From NCBI RefSeq assembly GCF_000024165.1, contig NC_013194.1:2232001-2296000 (forward strand): DNA of 64,000 bases. The letters run 5' to 3'. Positions 53,650 to 62,582 of this stretch are shown here, piece by piece (the first letter of the stretch is position 1; each line of letters opens with the position of its first letter). The position numbers and the translations under genes are program-made. Source of the DNA: Accumulibacter phosphatis (lineage in GTDB: Bacteria > Pseudomonadota > Gammaproteobacteria > Burkholderiales > Rhodocyclaceae). Under the pieces are notes generated by a model. The model was not told the DNA's origin. It saw only the letters and a list, made by a program, of their open reading frames with translations, and made no database searches.

Positions 53650-53952
53650 ATGGACGAACAGACTGAGCGCACGGGTTGGCCGGCCGCAGAGCGGCGTCAG
53701 AATCTCGGCCTGCGCGCAGCTTTTGCCGACGCCTTCGTGATGATCGAGCCATTCTTTGATCCGGAGAACGGCTGGGGAGGGCATTCGCTCGAGCATCTGG
53801 CGTATCGCATCGTGCGTGATAATTTCCCGGCGCTGAGCGGTGAAGAAGTGCATGCCCTGGTGGTTGCTGCGCACCGCGTGTATATCGAGCGCAACCCGGA
53901 TCGTAGTGGTCACTTGCCGCACCCGAGCGAACTTCGGCGGGCCAGCCTCTAA
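53650..53952 (+). CDS. Small conserved-looking hypothetical protein
   Basis: A 100-residue soluble protein with helices predicted around AAFADAFVMIEPFFDPEN and HLAYRIVRDNFPALSGEEVHALVVAAHRVY. GGGGGTGG lies just before the ATG. No family recognised. It is followed after 95 bases by the PP2C gene. Confidence 0.65.
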   Translation: MDEQTERTGWPAAERRQNLGLRAAFADAFVMIEPFFDPENGWGGHSLEHLAYRIVRDNFPALSGEEVHALVVAAHRVYIERNPDRSGHLPHPSELRRASL

Positions 53953-54047
53953 ACCATCATGCGTCGTCCCCTTTGCCAGCTTGCGCGTCGGTGGTGCGTC
54001 GGCCAGTCCGGTCGACGGTGACGCATCAGCCGCCGAGAGAGTCCAGA

Positions 54048-54863
54048 ATGCCGATTTCAGTTGATGCCTGCGTTGCCCAGCATTTGGGTGATCGTCGCGA
54101 ACAACAGGATCGCGTGGCCATCCTGCCGCATCCCGGCGGTGGCGGCGTGGCGCTGGCGGTGGTGGCGGATGGCATGGGCGGGCATACCGGCGGCACAATT
54201 GCCGCTCAACAGGTAGTTCACACGGCGCGCAACAATCTCGAACGCTTTTCCGCCCGCAGCGAGTCGGCGCGCGTGCTGCTGGAATCGAGCATCAATGAAG
54301 CGCACATGCTGATCAAGGCGTGTCGTTTCATAAACGAGAAAGATCCACACAGCACGGTGGTGATGCTGCTGCTGCAGCCGGGCAAGGTCAGTTGGGCGCA
54401 TTGTGGCGACAGCCGCTTCTATCATTTTCGCGGCGACAGCCTGATCTTTCGCAGTACCGATCATTCCTACGTCGCGCAACTGGTGGTACAGGGCAAGATC
54501 ACCCCGGAACAGGCGCTTGTACATCCGAACCGGAACATTCTGCTGACCTCGCTCGGTGGCGTTGAAACGCCCAAGGTTGCTTTTGGCGAGGCCGAAGGCC
54601 TGCGTGGCGGCGACACCTTTCTCCTTTGCTCGGATGGCCTCTGGGGCTATTTCACCGACCAGGAACTGGCATGGGCGATCGATGGGGCAGCTTCGGCACG
54701 GGAAGCGTCCGAGTTGCTGATCGGCCGTGCACGTGCGCTCGCCAAAGGAGATGGCGACAACATGTCGCTGGCCATCCTCAAGCTGGTTGACACCGCTGCT
54801 CCCGAGAAGGTGTCGGCGTCTGCGGCCGACGACGGGCTACTTCCGCCCCAGCCCGCCAAGTAG
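54048..54863 (+). CDS. PP2C-type serine/threonine phosphatase
   Basis: A 271-residue protein from ATG 54048. Metal-binding PP2C motifs are complete: RREQQDRV, VVADGMGGHTGG, WAHCGDSRFYHF, LLCSDGLWGYF and GDGDNMSLAIL. Cytoplasmic, with no membrane segment and no kinase gene nearby. It dephosphorylates Ser/Thr proteins; target unknown. Its last 27 bases overlap the end of rhlE on the other strand. Confidence 0.92.
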   Translation: MPISVDACVAQHLGDRREQQDRVAILPHPGGGGVALAVVADGMGGHTGGTIAAQQVVHTARNNLERFSARSESARVLLESSINEAHMLIKACRFINEKDPHSTVVMLLLQPGKVSWAHCGDSRFYHFRGDSLIFRSTDHSYVAQLVVQGKITPEQALVHPNRNILLTSLGGVETPKVAFGEAEGLRGGDTFLLCSDGLWGYFTDQELAWAIDGAASAREASELLIGRARALAKGDGDNMSLAILKLVDTAAPEKVSASAADDGLLPPQPAK

Positions 54864-56312
54864 CGCCGCCAGCGGGCGGCGAGGTTTGTGCGGCTGTTCG
54901 ACGCGGGCAATTCCTTTCGCCGCGTTGCCGTCGGCCGGTGTGGCTGCAGGATGCGGGTCGGCGCTTTCGTAGGGCTTGCTGAAGTCGAAACCATCGGCGG
55001 CGATATGGTGGGGCCGCCGGGAGATGCCAGGCCGGCTTGCCGCCTCCCGCTGCTCGGCGCGGAACTGCGTTCGCTCGCTGCGGGCCGTCGCCAGGGGCGC
55101 CGGCGGTGCCGAGGCTGCCGCCGGCTGCCGGCGACGGCGTTCGCCACCGGGCGGGTAGGTGTAGTCGTCTTCCGGCTCGAAGCCCGGGACGACGATCTGC
55201 TCGACCTGAATCCTGATCAGCTTCTCGATGTCGACCAGATAGGGGACTTCGCTGGCCGAGACCAGAGAAACCGCCGTGCCTGGCTTGCCGGCACGACCGG
55301 TACGGCCGATGCGGTGGATATAGTCCTCCGGTGTCCGCGGCAACTCGAAATTGATCACGTGCGGCAACTCGTCGATATCGAGTCCGCGCGCCGCGACGTC
55401 GGTGGCCACCAGCACCAGCACCGAGCCATCCTTGAAGGCTTCGAGTGCCTTCAGACGCTCCTGCTGGCTCTTGTCGCCATGAATCGAATCGGCGGCGATT
55501 CCGGCCCGCTGCAACTCGCGCGCGAGCTTGTTGGTTTCGATCTTGGTGCGGGTGAAGACCAATACCTGGTTGAAATCCGACGATCTCAAGAGTTTGACGA
55601 GTAGCGCGCGCTTGGCTTCGGCGGCCACCGGGTGCACGCGGTGGGTGATCGTCTCGGACACCGTGTTGCGCCTGGCGACCTCGATCAGCACCGGTGATTT
55701 GAGCATCCGGTCCGCCAGCTTCTTGATCTCTTCAGAGAAAGTCGCCGAGAAGAGCAGGCTCTGGCGCTGCTGCGGCAGCAGGTTGATGATGCGCGTTACG
55801 TCGGGGATGAAGCCCATGTCCAGCATGCGATCCGCTTCGTCGAGGACGAGTGCCTGGACGCTGCCGAAGTTGAGGCATCTCTGTTCGATCAAGTCGAGCA
55901 GTCGGCCGGGCGTCGCGACCAGCACTTCGACGCCGAGTCGGATCTCGGCAATCTGCGGCTTGATGTCGACGCCGCCATAAACGCACGCGCTACGCAAGGG
56001 AACGTACTTGCTGTAGCCCCTGACAGACTCATGGACCTGGATGGCGAGTTCGCGAGTCGGCGCCAGCATCAGCACGCGTACCGGATGGCGGGCGGGCGAC
56101 AGGCTGGCGCTGGCGAAGGGAAGGATGCGCTGCAGGAGAGGCAGGGTGAAGGCGGCAGTCTTGCCGGTACCCGTCTGGGCGCCGCCCATCAAGTCCTGGC
56201 CGGCGAGAACGATCGGTATCGCCTGTGCCTGAATCGGTGTCGGCTCGGCGTAGCCCTGGTCGGCAATCGCGCGCAGCAGATCAGGTGCCAGGCCGAGGTC
56301 ATCAAAGCGCAT
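54837..56312 (-). CDS. rhlE: DEAD-box RNA helicase RhlE
   Basis: A 491-residue helicase; I choose ATG 56312 (MRFDDLGLAPDLLRAI), the usual RhlE beginning, over an upstream TTG. Motifs: Q (PTPIQAQAIP), I (AQTGTGKTAAF), II (VLDEADRMLDMGF), III (LLFSATFS), V (VLVATDVAARGLDIDEL) and VI (HRIGRTGRAG). A basic, Pro-rich tail follows the core from about residue 385. RhlE acts in ribosome maturation and RNA decay. Confidence 0.95.
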   Translation of the reverse strand: MRFDDLGLAPDLLRAIADQGYAEPTPIQAQAIPIVLAGQDLMGGAQTGTGKTAAFTLPLLQRILPFASASLSPARHPVRVLMLAPTRELAIQVHESVRGYSKYVPLRSACVYGGVDIKPQIAEIRLGVEVLVATPGRLLDLIEQRCLNFGSVQALVLDEADRMLDMGFIPDVTRIINLLPQQRQSLLFSATFSEEIKKLADRMLKSPVLIEVARRNTVSETITHRVHPVAAEAKRALLVKLLRSSDFNQVLVFTRTKIETNKLARELQRAGIAADSIHGDKSQQERLKALEAFKDGSVLVLVATDVAARGLDIDELPHVINFELPRTPEDYIHRIGRTGRAGKPGTAVSLVSASEVPYLVDIEKLIRIQVEQIVVPGFEPEDDYTYPPGGERRRRQPAAASAPPAPLATARSERTQFRAEQREAASRPGISRRPHHIAADGFDFSKPYESADPHPAATPADGNAAKGIARVEQPHKPRRPLAALLGGLGRK

Positions 56313-56367
56313 TGGCAAAAGCCCAAAATCGTTCAAGACATTCCAAAATCAATAGGATCAAGCGCTT

Positions 56368-56373
56368 ATTATA
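56368..56373 (-). promoter_or_regulatory. Perfect TATAAT -10 upstream of rhlE
   Basis: On the minus strand the perfect hexamer TATAAT lies 56 bases before the rhlE ATG in an AT-rich spot. No convincing -35 box is seen at 16-18 bases. Confidence 0.45.
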
Positions 56374-56417
56374 CATGGAATGACCCTTCGCGGCCGGTTT
56401 TGCGGCGACGAGCAGGG

Positions 56418-58511
56418 TCAGGAGCGTTGCAGCAGGCTGAGAGCGCGTTCAGCGGCGGCGTCGAAGACGGCGAGACGGGAAACGATCTGGGCCCGGCCGG
56501 CGCTCAGCTGCTGGTCGAGAGCTGACGGCGAGACGGCGACCGCGTAGCCCCAGTCCGGATTCAACAGCAGCGCCGTTCCCGACGACGGGCTCTGCCAACA
56601 GCAAAGACCGCACAGAGGCTCCTGCTCCGAGGTCCAGAAACGTAGCCAGTCGCCCACTTGCCAGTTTTCGGCCGCTGCCCGTTTGCGCGCTTCGGCGGTC
56701 GCTCCCAGTACCAGGTAATGGATGCGCTGCCCCTCATCCTCGAGGAGACAGGGCCCGGCTTTGAAAGCGAGATTCGTGCTCCGGTCGGCTTGACTGTCAC
56801 TTCCCGGCGTTTCCGCCGGTGGCGCGGCGGGCTGTGACTGGCTGCGCAGGGCAGCGGTCTGCAGGTCGAACAAGGTGTTCAGGAAAGGCGCACGTTCCGT
56901 GCTTGAAACTCCGATTGCATCGAGTCCGGCGCCGATTCGCCTGATCAACGACGATGCGAGGCTGGCCAGGCGTTTGCGTTCCTCGGCACTCTGTTTGGGG
57001 AGGACGCTCCAGATCAATTCATCCCCGGTGGCGTCGTCCTCTTGCCAGCGCTTCCCTTCGCCGCCGCCCTCCATAGCCGCGGCGACCATCACCCGAAACC
57101 AGTAGCGGTCGAGAAACGACGCCACTTCAGGCGAGCGCGCGCGGGGCAGGCTCCCCCGCAACCAGGTGCGCGCGAGTTGCTCGGCATACTGCCGCTTCTC
57201 GTGCGCCTCCACCACCGGCACATGCCGGTCGGCCTGCAGGCGGATGGCCTGGTCACGTTCGCCGATCAGCACGTCGAGTTCGGCAAGATACGAGTCGAGA
57301 ACGGCGCCCTTCTCGGCGAGTCTCTCGCGGACGGCAGCGCTTACGCTACCGATACGGTGGCAGACCGGATGCTCCCAGCCGGCAGCGCGCGGCAAGCCGA
57401 CGGCTGCCCGCGCCATGCGATTGATCAGGAGGCGCGCCGGATGCCGGCTGTTGGCGAAAAGCGACGAATCGACGATCGCCAGTTTGAGCAGGGGGATCTG
57501 GAGGCGCGCGATGGCCGCCTTGACGGTGTCCGGCAGTTCCGCGGAATCGAATATCGCTTCGAAGATCAGGCCCAGGGTGTCGAGAGTAATCGCCTCGGGC
57601 ATGCCCAGCGGCAGGTCCAGATCCTTGGCCTTCAGTGCGTGCAGGGCAGGAGGCGACGGCGACTCCAACGCTGCCGAGTCCGCGATCGCCGTAGGCGAAC
57701 GGGCCTCGAGGGCTGTCAGGCGCTCGAACAGGTGCTTGAGCATGACCATCGCCGCGGCATCGAGAGTAGGGTTCGCCGACGTCGCCTGGGCATGACCGCG
57801 CAGGTTTCCGAACGCCACGGGTAGATCGCCGTCGTGTTGCTGTCGCATGACCTGCTGGAGAGCCGACAAGGGGTCGACGGGCCCCTGCCCGTCATCGGCC
57901 GCGTCGCCTGATCCGGAACGGGTGGCCGCTGGCGGGGTCTGCCCCGGCGCCGGGTCGACGCCGGCGGCAGCCAGCAGTTCGTCGATTTCTCGATAGATCA
58001 CGGCGACTTGCTGGCAGATGTCCGGCTCCAGGCGGTCGAGCAGGGCCAGCCGCTGCTCGAGGGTGCCGCCGCATTGCGCGCAGAGTGCCCAAAGGCCGAG
58101 GCAGATGACGTCCGGACCGATCGGATGGGCATCCTCGTTCATCAGCGGGCGACGCAGCAGCGTCCGGTAGCGCAACTGCGTTCGCCAGAGATCGCGACCA
58201 CCGGCTTCGCGCAGGTGGGCGGCCACTTCGCGGACGCGAATGTCCAGTTCGAGGTCGTCGTCGCCGAGCAAGGTCAGGCGTGAAGCGGTGAGGTCGGCGG
58301 CCTGATCGAAGCCATCGAGTTGGCGTGCTGCGGCCAGCTCGTCGTGCGCTTCACCGATCTCGCGGCCGAACGCGTCGAGCGCGGCCGGCAGCCGAACGCC
58401 GGATTGCCTGACGATCTCCGTCAAGCGCTTCTGGAACAGGTCACGGCCGGCACGCAGCAGCGCATCGCGATCGTGTGCGGCTGGCTGCGGCGGCTGGATC
58501 GGCTTGGACAT
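56418..58511 (-). CDS. DUF1631 family protein
   Basis: A 697-residue protein with the DUF1631 pattern: RDALLRAGRDLFQKRLTEIV near the start, FEAIFDSAELPDTVKAAIARLQIPLLKLAIVD in the middle (split across its helices) and WQVGDWLRFWTSEQEPL near the end. Mostly helical and cytoplasmic. The last 130 residues (LVLGATAEARKR, then LLNPDWGYAVAVSPSALDQQL) resemble a PilZ-like beta domain, which would suit c-di-GMP or related signalling; that is inference. Found mainly in beta- and gammaproteobacteria. Confidence 0.88.
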   Translation of the reverse strand: MSKPIQPPQPAAHDRDALLRAGRDLFQKRLTEIVRQSGVRLPAALDAFGREIGEAHDELAAARQLDGFDQAADLTASRLTLLGDDDLELDIRVREVAAHLREAGGRDLWRTQLRYRTLLRRPLMNEDAHPIGPDVICLGLWALCAQCGGTLEQRLALLDRLEPDICQQVAVIYREIDELLAAAGVDPAPGQTPPAATRSGSGDAADDGQGPVDPLSALQQVMRQQHDGDLPVAFGNLRGHAQATSANPTLDAAAMVMLKHLFERLTALEARSPTAIADSAALESPSPPALHALKAKDLDLPLGMPEAITLDTLGLIFEAIFDSAELPDTVKAAIARLQIPLLKLAIVDSSLFANSRHPARLLINRMARAAVGLPRAAGWEHPVCHRIGSVSAAVRERLAEKGAVLDSYLAELDVLIGERDQAIRLQADRHVPVVEAHEKRQYAEQLARTWLRGSLPRARSPEVASFLDRYWFRVMVAAAMEGGGEGKRWQEDDATGDELIWSVLPKQSAEERKRLASLASSLIRRIGAGLDAIGVSSTERAPFLNTLFDLQTAALRSQSQPAAPPAETPGSDSQADRSTNLAFKAGPCLLEDEGQRIHYLVLGATAEARKRAAAENWQVGDWLRFWTSEQEPLCGLCCWQSPSSGTALLLNPDWGYAVAVSPSALDQQLSAGRAQIVSRLAVFDAAAERALSLLQRS

Positions 58512-58637
58512 GGCGTGGAGTGTGGGTGATGGGCGATCTTGTAATGAATGTGCCGTGCCTGTCGATCGGGAGGATCGCGCGTGGCGTGCTGCTGCGATTA
58601 TAGACGAGTCGGTGAGCTGGGCCGCTTCGCGAAGCGC

Positions 58638-59042
58638 CTAACGCGCCTCGCCATTCTTGCTCTCGGCTCGCGGTTCGGCAATGGCATCCTCGGCAGGTGG
58701 CGGTGCCTTCTTCTTCTTCGTGCCCGGCGGTTGTGGCGGCGGCAGTTGTGGCTCGACGGTCAGCAGCTTGTTTTCGCGCATGTAGACATCCATGTCGCGC
58801 CAGCCCTCGTAGATGGCCGCTTTCGGCAACCACGAATAGATCGAATAGCAATCCTCGATTGCGCGTCCCGATTGCCGGCAGGCACCGCCAACCGCCTTGC
58901 CCTCGCCTTCGAGTCGCGCGGTCTTGGCCGCTGGCGCCTCGATCCCGAGTTTCTGCTGGACGACATCGCAGCCCGACAGGCCGAGCAGGAGGGTGGCGGC
59001 GAGGAGCAGTGTGCGCAGTTGACTCCGTGGACTATCGGGCAC
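58638..59042 (-). CDS. Small lipoprotein, unknown function
   Basis: A 134-residue protein starting at GTG 59042 with AGGGA upstream. A lipobox LSGC at about residue 25 gives a short mature lipoprotein. A conserved-looking core ACRQSGRAIEDCYSIYSWLPKAAIYEGWRDMD has two Cys that could form a disulfide. The tail is Pro/Lys-rich (PPPQPPGTKKKKAPPP). Family not named; similar small lipoproteins occur in betaproteobacteria by my recollection. Confidence 0.78.
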   Translation of the reverse strand: MPDSPRSQLRTLLLAATLLLGLSGCDVVQQKLGIEAPAAKTARLEGEGKAVGGACRQSGRAIEDCYSIYSWLPKAAIYEGWRDMDVYMRENKLLTVEPQLPPPQPPGTKKKKAPPPAEDAIAEPRAESKNGEAR

Positions 59043-59576
59043 GACGATCCCTGGGCAAAGGTTTGAATGGCGTGCATTTTAACCGGAAGCCGCCGCGGGT
59101 CCGCTTTTTTCGGGCCGTCCTCCGGGTGCTGGAAGGGCTCGTTCAGGACCCCGGCGGATGGGCCCAGGTCTGTCAGCGCAAACAACTTCACGGCGTGCCA
59201 CCGACCAACTGGGATAAGATCGCCATTTGTCGGGAGTGCTTGCCGCTTGCCCGGCAGGTGCCGTGCCGGCGACCGCGCGGATCGCCGGGGCGCCAGTAGC
59301 GCCGGACGATCGCGGGCCGGCCGGCAGACGCCTGGCAGATGCAGTCGCCTTCCCGTATCCGGCAGGCGAGTCATCCGGTGGGCAGAGGGGCGTACCAGCG
59401 CCAGCGTTTGCCGGGTGGGCAAGACGCGTTCCACCGGCTACGCCGCCGGTGTCCAGCAGGTGGTCGGGCAGGGCTCCACGCGGAATCGCCCGGCTGGCGA
59501 GAATGCTCGCCGGCGCCATTTCTTCGGCATATCGATCAACCAGCTTCCAGACGACAGCCACAAGGGAGAACTCATC
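59043..59576. other. 534-base intergenic region, no gene seen
   Basis: Lies between the divergent lipoprotein and prsT genes. Frames are open here but have no start with a ribosome site and no family-like sequence. A TAAAAT hexamer on the minus strand at 59076-59081 may serve the lipoprotein. I found no perfect sigma-54 promoter for prsT in this stretch. Confidence 0.55.
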
Positions 59577-62354
59577 ATGAAACGCCAGCCTATCCGCCTG
59601 CTCACCAGAAGCGCGGCGGCAATCATTCTTGCCCTTTCTCTGACCGCCTGTGGCGACAGTCGCGACAAGTCGGTCGCCTCGGCCAGAGCGGACTTCGCCG
59701 CGGGGAACTACCAGGCCGCCATCATCCGGCTGCGCAGCGTGTTGCAGACCGATCCCGAGTTTGGGGAGGGTCGCCTGCTGCTTGGGCGGGTCCTCCTCGA
59801 CAACGGCGAACCGCAGGCGGCCGAGAAGGAACTGCGTCGTGCTTACGAAGCGGGATTGGAAGGTGAGACCGTCAAGCCCTTGCTGGCGCGGGCGCTGCTC
59901 GAAAGCGGCGAGTACCAGAAAGTGCTGTCCGACTTTCCGCCGCAGCAGATCAGGTCGCCCGAGGCGAGGGCCGACGTATTGGTCAGCCAGGCATTCGTGC
60001 ACCTGTTCACAGGCAACGTCGAGGCCGCAAAGCAGACCGTTCAACAGGCTTTCGAAGCCAGTCCCGACTATCCGAGGGCGGCGATTGCGCGAGCGGTGAT
60101 CACCGGAGCCGCAGGCGAGTACGATGCGGCCTCTCTGGCCATAGATCAGGTACTTTCGCGTCAGCCCAAGTCGGTGGAGGCGCTGCGTGCGAAGGCCAGC
60201 ATCGCACAGAGCAAGGGTGACCTGGCGGGCGCCATCCAGGCGCTGCAGGCGCTCACGCAGGTGCGACCGTCCGACGTCGCGGCGCACTACACGGCGATCA
60301 TGCTCCTCTGGCAGGCCGGCCGGGTCGACGACGCCAGAGCGCAACTGGCCGCTATGGTGGAAGCGGCCGAAGAGCACCCGCGGACCGAGCATGTGCTGGC
60401 CCTGATGGCGATTCGCGACCGCGACCTGAACGAAGCGCGCGACCACGTTGCGCTGGCGCTCAAGGGCGATCCGGAGTTTGTTCCGACGCTGCTGTTGTCG
60501 GGGACCCTGAACGCCGAGATGGGCGAATACGAACTCGCCGAGAAGGATCTCAGCAAGGTGCTGATGCGGAACCCGGGCAACCTGCCGGCGCAGCAGGCGC
60601 TGATTGGCGTCCTGTTGCGGACCCAGCGCCTGGAAAGGGCCCTGGCGCTGGCGCAGGAGATGGTGGCGAGGGCGCCGGAGGAACCGCGGGCGCTGAGCGT
60701 GGCGGCCATGGTGTACCTCAAGGCGGGCGACGCGAAGAAGGCGCAGTCGCTGTTCGAGCAGGCCAATGCGTTGGGCGGCAAGACCCCCAAGGCGTTGACC
60801 GGCCTAGCACTGGCTCGCCTGGCGGGCGGCGATGCCGGCCAGGCCATCAACGTTCTGATGGAAGCGTCGGCCGTGGACGCGGCGGGTGTCGAAGCGGATG
60901 TCCTGCTGGTCAACCACTTCGTTGGCAGCAAACAGTTCGACAAGGCGCTCGAGGTCCTGGCGATCATGGCCAGGAAGCGACCGGGCGATGCGCGCATCCT
61001 GACGCTCGAGGGCGAAGTCCTGATCGCTGCAGGGAGAAGGGCCGAGGCGCGGGTGGCGTTCGAAAGAGCGTACGAGCTGCGACCGGATCTCATCACCGCG
61101 CTGCGTCACCTTGGACGTTTGGATCTCGCCGATGGCAAGCCCGAGCGCGCGAAGAAGCGGTTCGAAGATGCGGTCGCGGGGCGCCCGAAGGATGCGAGCG
61201 TCCTGCTGGCCTACGCGGAGTGGCTCAATGACAGCAAGTCCGAGCCCGACAGCGTGCGCGCGACGATCGAGAAAGCCGTGGCAGTCGCCCCCACCGATGT
61301 CAACGCCAGGCTGTCACTGGTGGCTTTTCACGCCAGCCGGCGGGATTTCGATGCGGCCATGGTCGCCGCCGAGCAGGCGACGAAGGCGATGCCCGCCAGT
61401 GCGCGTTTGCAGACGGTCCTCGGTGAGTTGCAGATTCGCGCGGGCAAGGCCGACCTCGCGGCGGCCACGCTGGCGAAGGCGATCGAACTCGCCCCCGCCT
61501 CGCCGGAACTACTGGTGCGCCTTGCCGATCTTCAACTCGCCGGCGGCGCCGTTGACGCGGCCAAGGGATCACTGCGCAAGGCCTTGACGCTGCGACCGGG
61601 TTTCCGGCCGGCCACGGTGCGCCTGGCCGCCCTCGACCAGCAACCCGCTCGGCCGGCGGACGCCATCGAGGCGGCCCGCGAACTGCAGAAGTCGCAGCCG
61701 AGCGATCCCATCGGTTATTTTCTCGAGGGCAAGGCGTTGGTTCAGCAGGAGAAGTGGCCGGAGGCCATACGCGTCCTCAAGGCCGGGATCGAGCGCTCGA
61801 ACTCGCCACAACTCGTCGTCGCGCTGCATTCCGCACTGGTCAAGTCCGGCCGCGCGGAAGAGGCGTCCAGGGCGGCCGCCGATTGGATCAAGGCTCACCC
61901 CAAGGATGTGGTCGTCCGCAGCTACCTCGCCGACCTCGCCCTGGCGGCCAGGGACTATCCCGCGGCCGTCCGCATCTACAAGGACGTGGTGGTGGACGTT
62001 CCGAACAATCTGCGCGCGCTTAACAACCTGGCGTGGGCCGCCGGGCGGGCTGGCGACCCGATGGCGCTCGACTACGCCGAACGTGCCAGCCGGCTCGCGC
62101 CCGAGGACCCAAAAGTCCTCGACACCCTCGGGTGGATCCTCGTCGAGCGCGGCGATCTCGCGCGTGGCACCGATATCCTCAGGCGGGCATCGACGGCAGC
62201 GCCAAACGCGCCCGATCTGCGCCTGAATCTGGCCAAGGCCTTGATCAAGTCCGGCGATGCGAAGGGAGCGCGCCGGGAACTCGAGGTTCTCGCGAAGCTC
62301 GGCGACAAGTACCCGGCGCAGGCCGAGGTCAAGAAGCTTCTTGCCGGCCTCTGA
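59577..62354 (+). CDS. prsT: PEP-CTERM system TPR-repeat lipoprotein PrsT
   Basis: A 925-residue protein, close to the family length. A lipobox (LTACGDS, Cys at about 25) is followed by roughly 20 TPR-like units (for example NYQAAIIRLRSVLQTDPEF and RALNNLAWAAGRAGDPMAL). PrsT is encoded with the exosortase/EPS genes of floc-forming bacteria and probably acts at the envelope in polysaccharide or PEP-CTERM export. AAGGGAGA precedes the ATG. The rest of the system (exosortase, PrsK, PrsR) is not in the window. Confidence 0.9.
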   Translation: MKRQPIRLLTRSAAAIILALSLTACGDSRDKSVASARADFAAGNYQAAIIRLRSVLQTDPEFGEGRLLLGRVLLDNGEPQAAEKELRRAYEAGLEGETVKPLLARALLESGEYQKVLSDFPPQQIRSPEARADVLVSQAFVHLFTGNVEAAKQTVQQAFEASPDYPRAAIARAVITGAAGEYDAASLAIDQVLSRQPKSVEALRAKASIAQSKGDLAGAIQALQALTQVRPSDVAAHYTAIMLLWQAGRVDDARAQLAAMVEAAEEHPRTEHVLALMAIRDRDLNEARDHVALALKGDPEFVPTLLLSGTLNAEMGEYELAEKDLSKVLMRNPGNLPAQQALIGVLLRTQRLERALALAQEMVARAPEEPRALSVAAMVYLKAGDAKKAQSLFEQANALGGKTPKALTGLALARLAGGDAGQAINVLMEASAVDAAGVEADVLLVNHFVGSKQFDKALEVLAIMARKRPGDARILTLEGEVLIAAGRRAEARVAFERAYELRPDLITALRHLGRLDLADGKPERAKKRFEDAVAGRPKDASVLLAYAEWLNDSKSEPDSVRATIEKAVAVAPTDVNARLSLVAFHASRRDFDAAMVAAEQATKAMPASARLQTVLGELQIRAGKADLAAATLAKAIELAPASPELLVRLADLQLAGGAVDAAKGSLRKALTLRPGFRPATVRLAALDQQPARPADAIEAARELQKSQPSDPIGYFLEGKALVQQEKWPEAIRVLKAGIERSNSPQLVVALHSALVKSGRAEEASRAAADWIKAHPKDVVVRSYLADLALAARDYPAAVRIYKDVVVDVPNNLRALNNLAWAAGRAGDPMALDYAERASRLAPEDPKVLDTLGWILVERGDLARGTDILRRASTAAPNAPDLRLNLAKALIKSGDAKGARRELEVLAKLGDKYPAQAEVKKLLAGL

Positions 62355-62511
62355 GGCCGCCGCCGGTCTCGGGGAATGGCGGGTTTGCGTCGGCAGCGGA
62401 CCGCTCGTGCCCCGGCCGGGCACGCTGCCCGTGTCGGGAAATCTTACAGCCGACGTTGCGGGATTCGGGGGGCTTCAGGCAGGAAGGTGATTTAAAAGAT
62501 TAATCCGATTC

Positions 62512-62526
62512 TGGCACGGTCTTTGC
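62512..62526 (+). promoter_or_regulatory. Sigma-54 (-24/-12) promoter
   Basis: TGGCACGGTCTTTGC: an exact match to TGGCACG-N4-TTGC, with GG at 62513-62514 and GC at 62525-62526. It lies about 57 bases before the PEP-CTERM protein ATG. PEP-CTERM genes are known to need RpoN and the PrsK/PrsR two-component pair in related bacteria. Confidence 0.9.
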
Positions 62527-62582
62527 TTATTGTAGTCCGTCGCACAGCGGGTGCGCGCAATTATAAGAAGGAGCCAGTCATC

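Noticed and set aside
59067..59576. In-frame N-terminal extension of prsT
   Set aside because: The lipoprotein signal starts exactly at ATG 59577 with a good ribosome site; the extension is not family-like.
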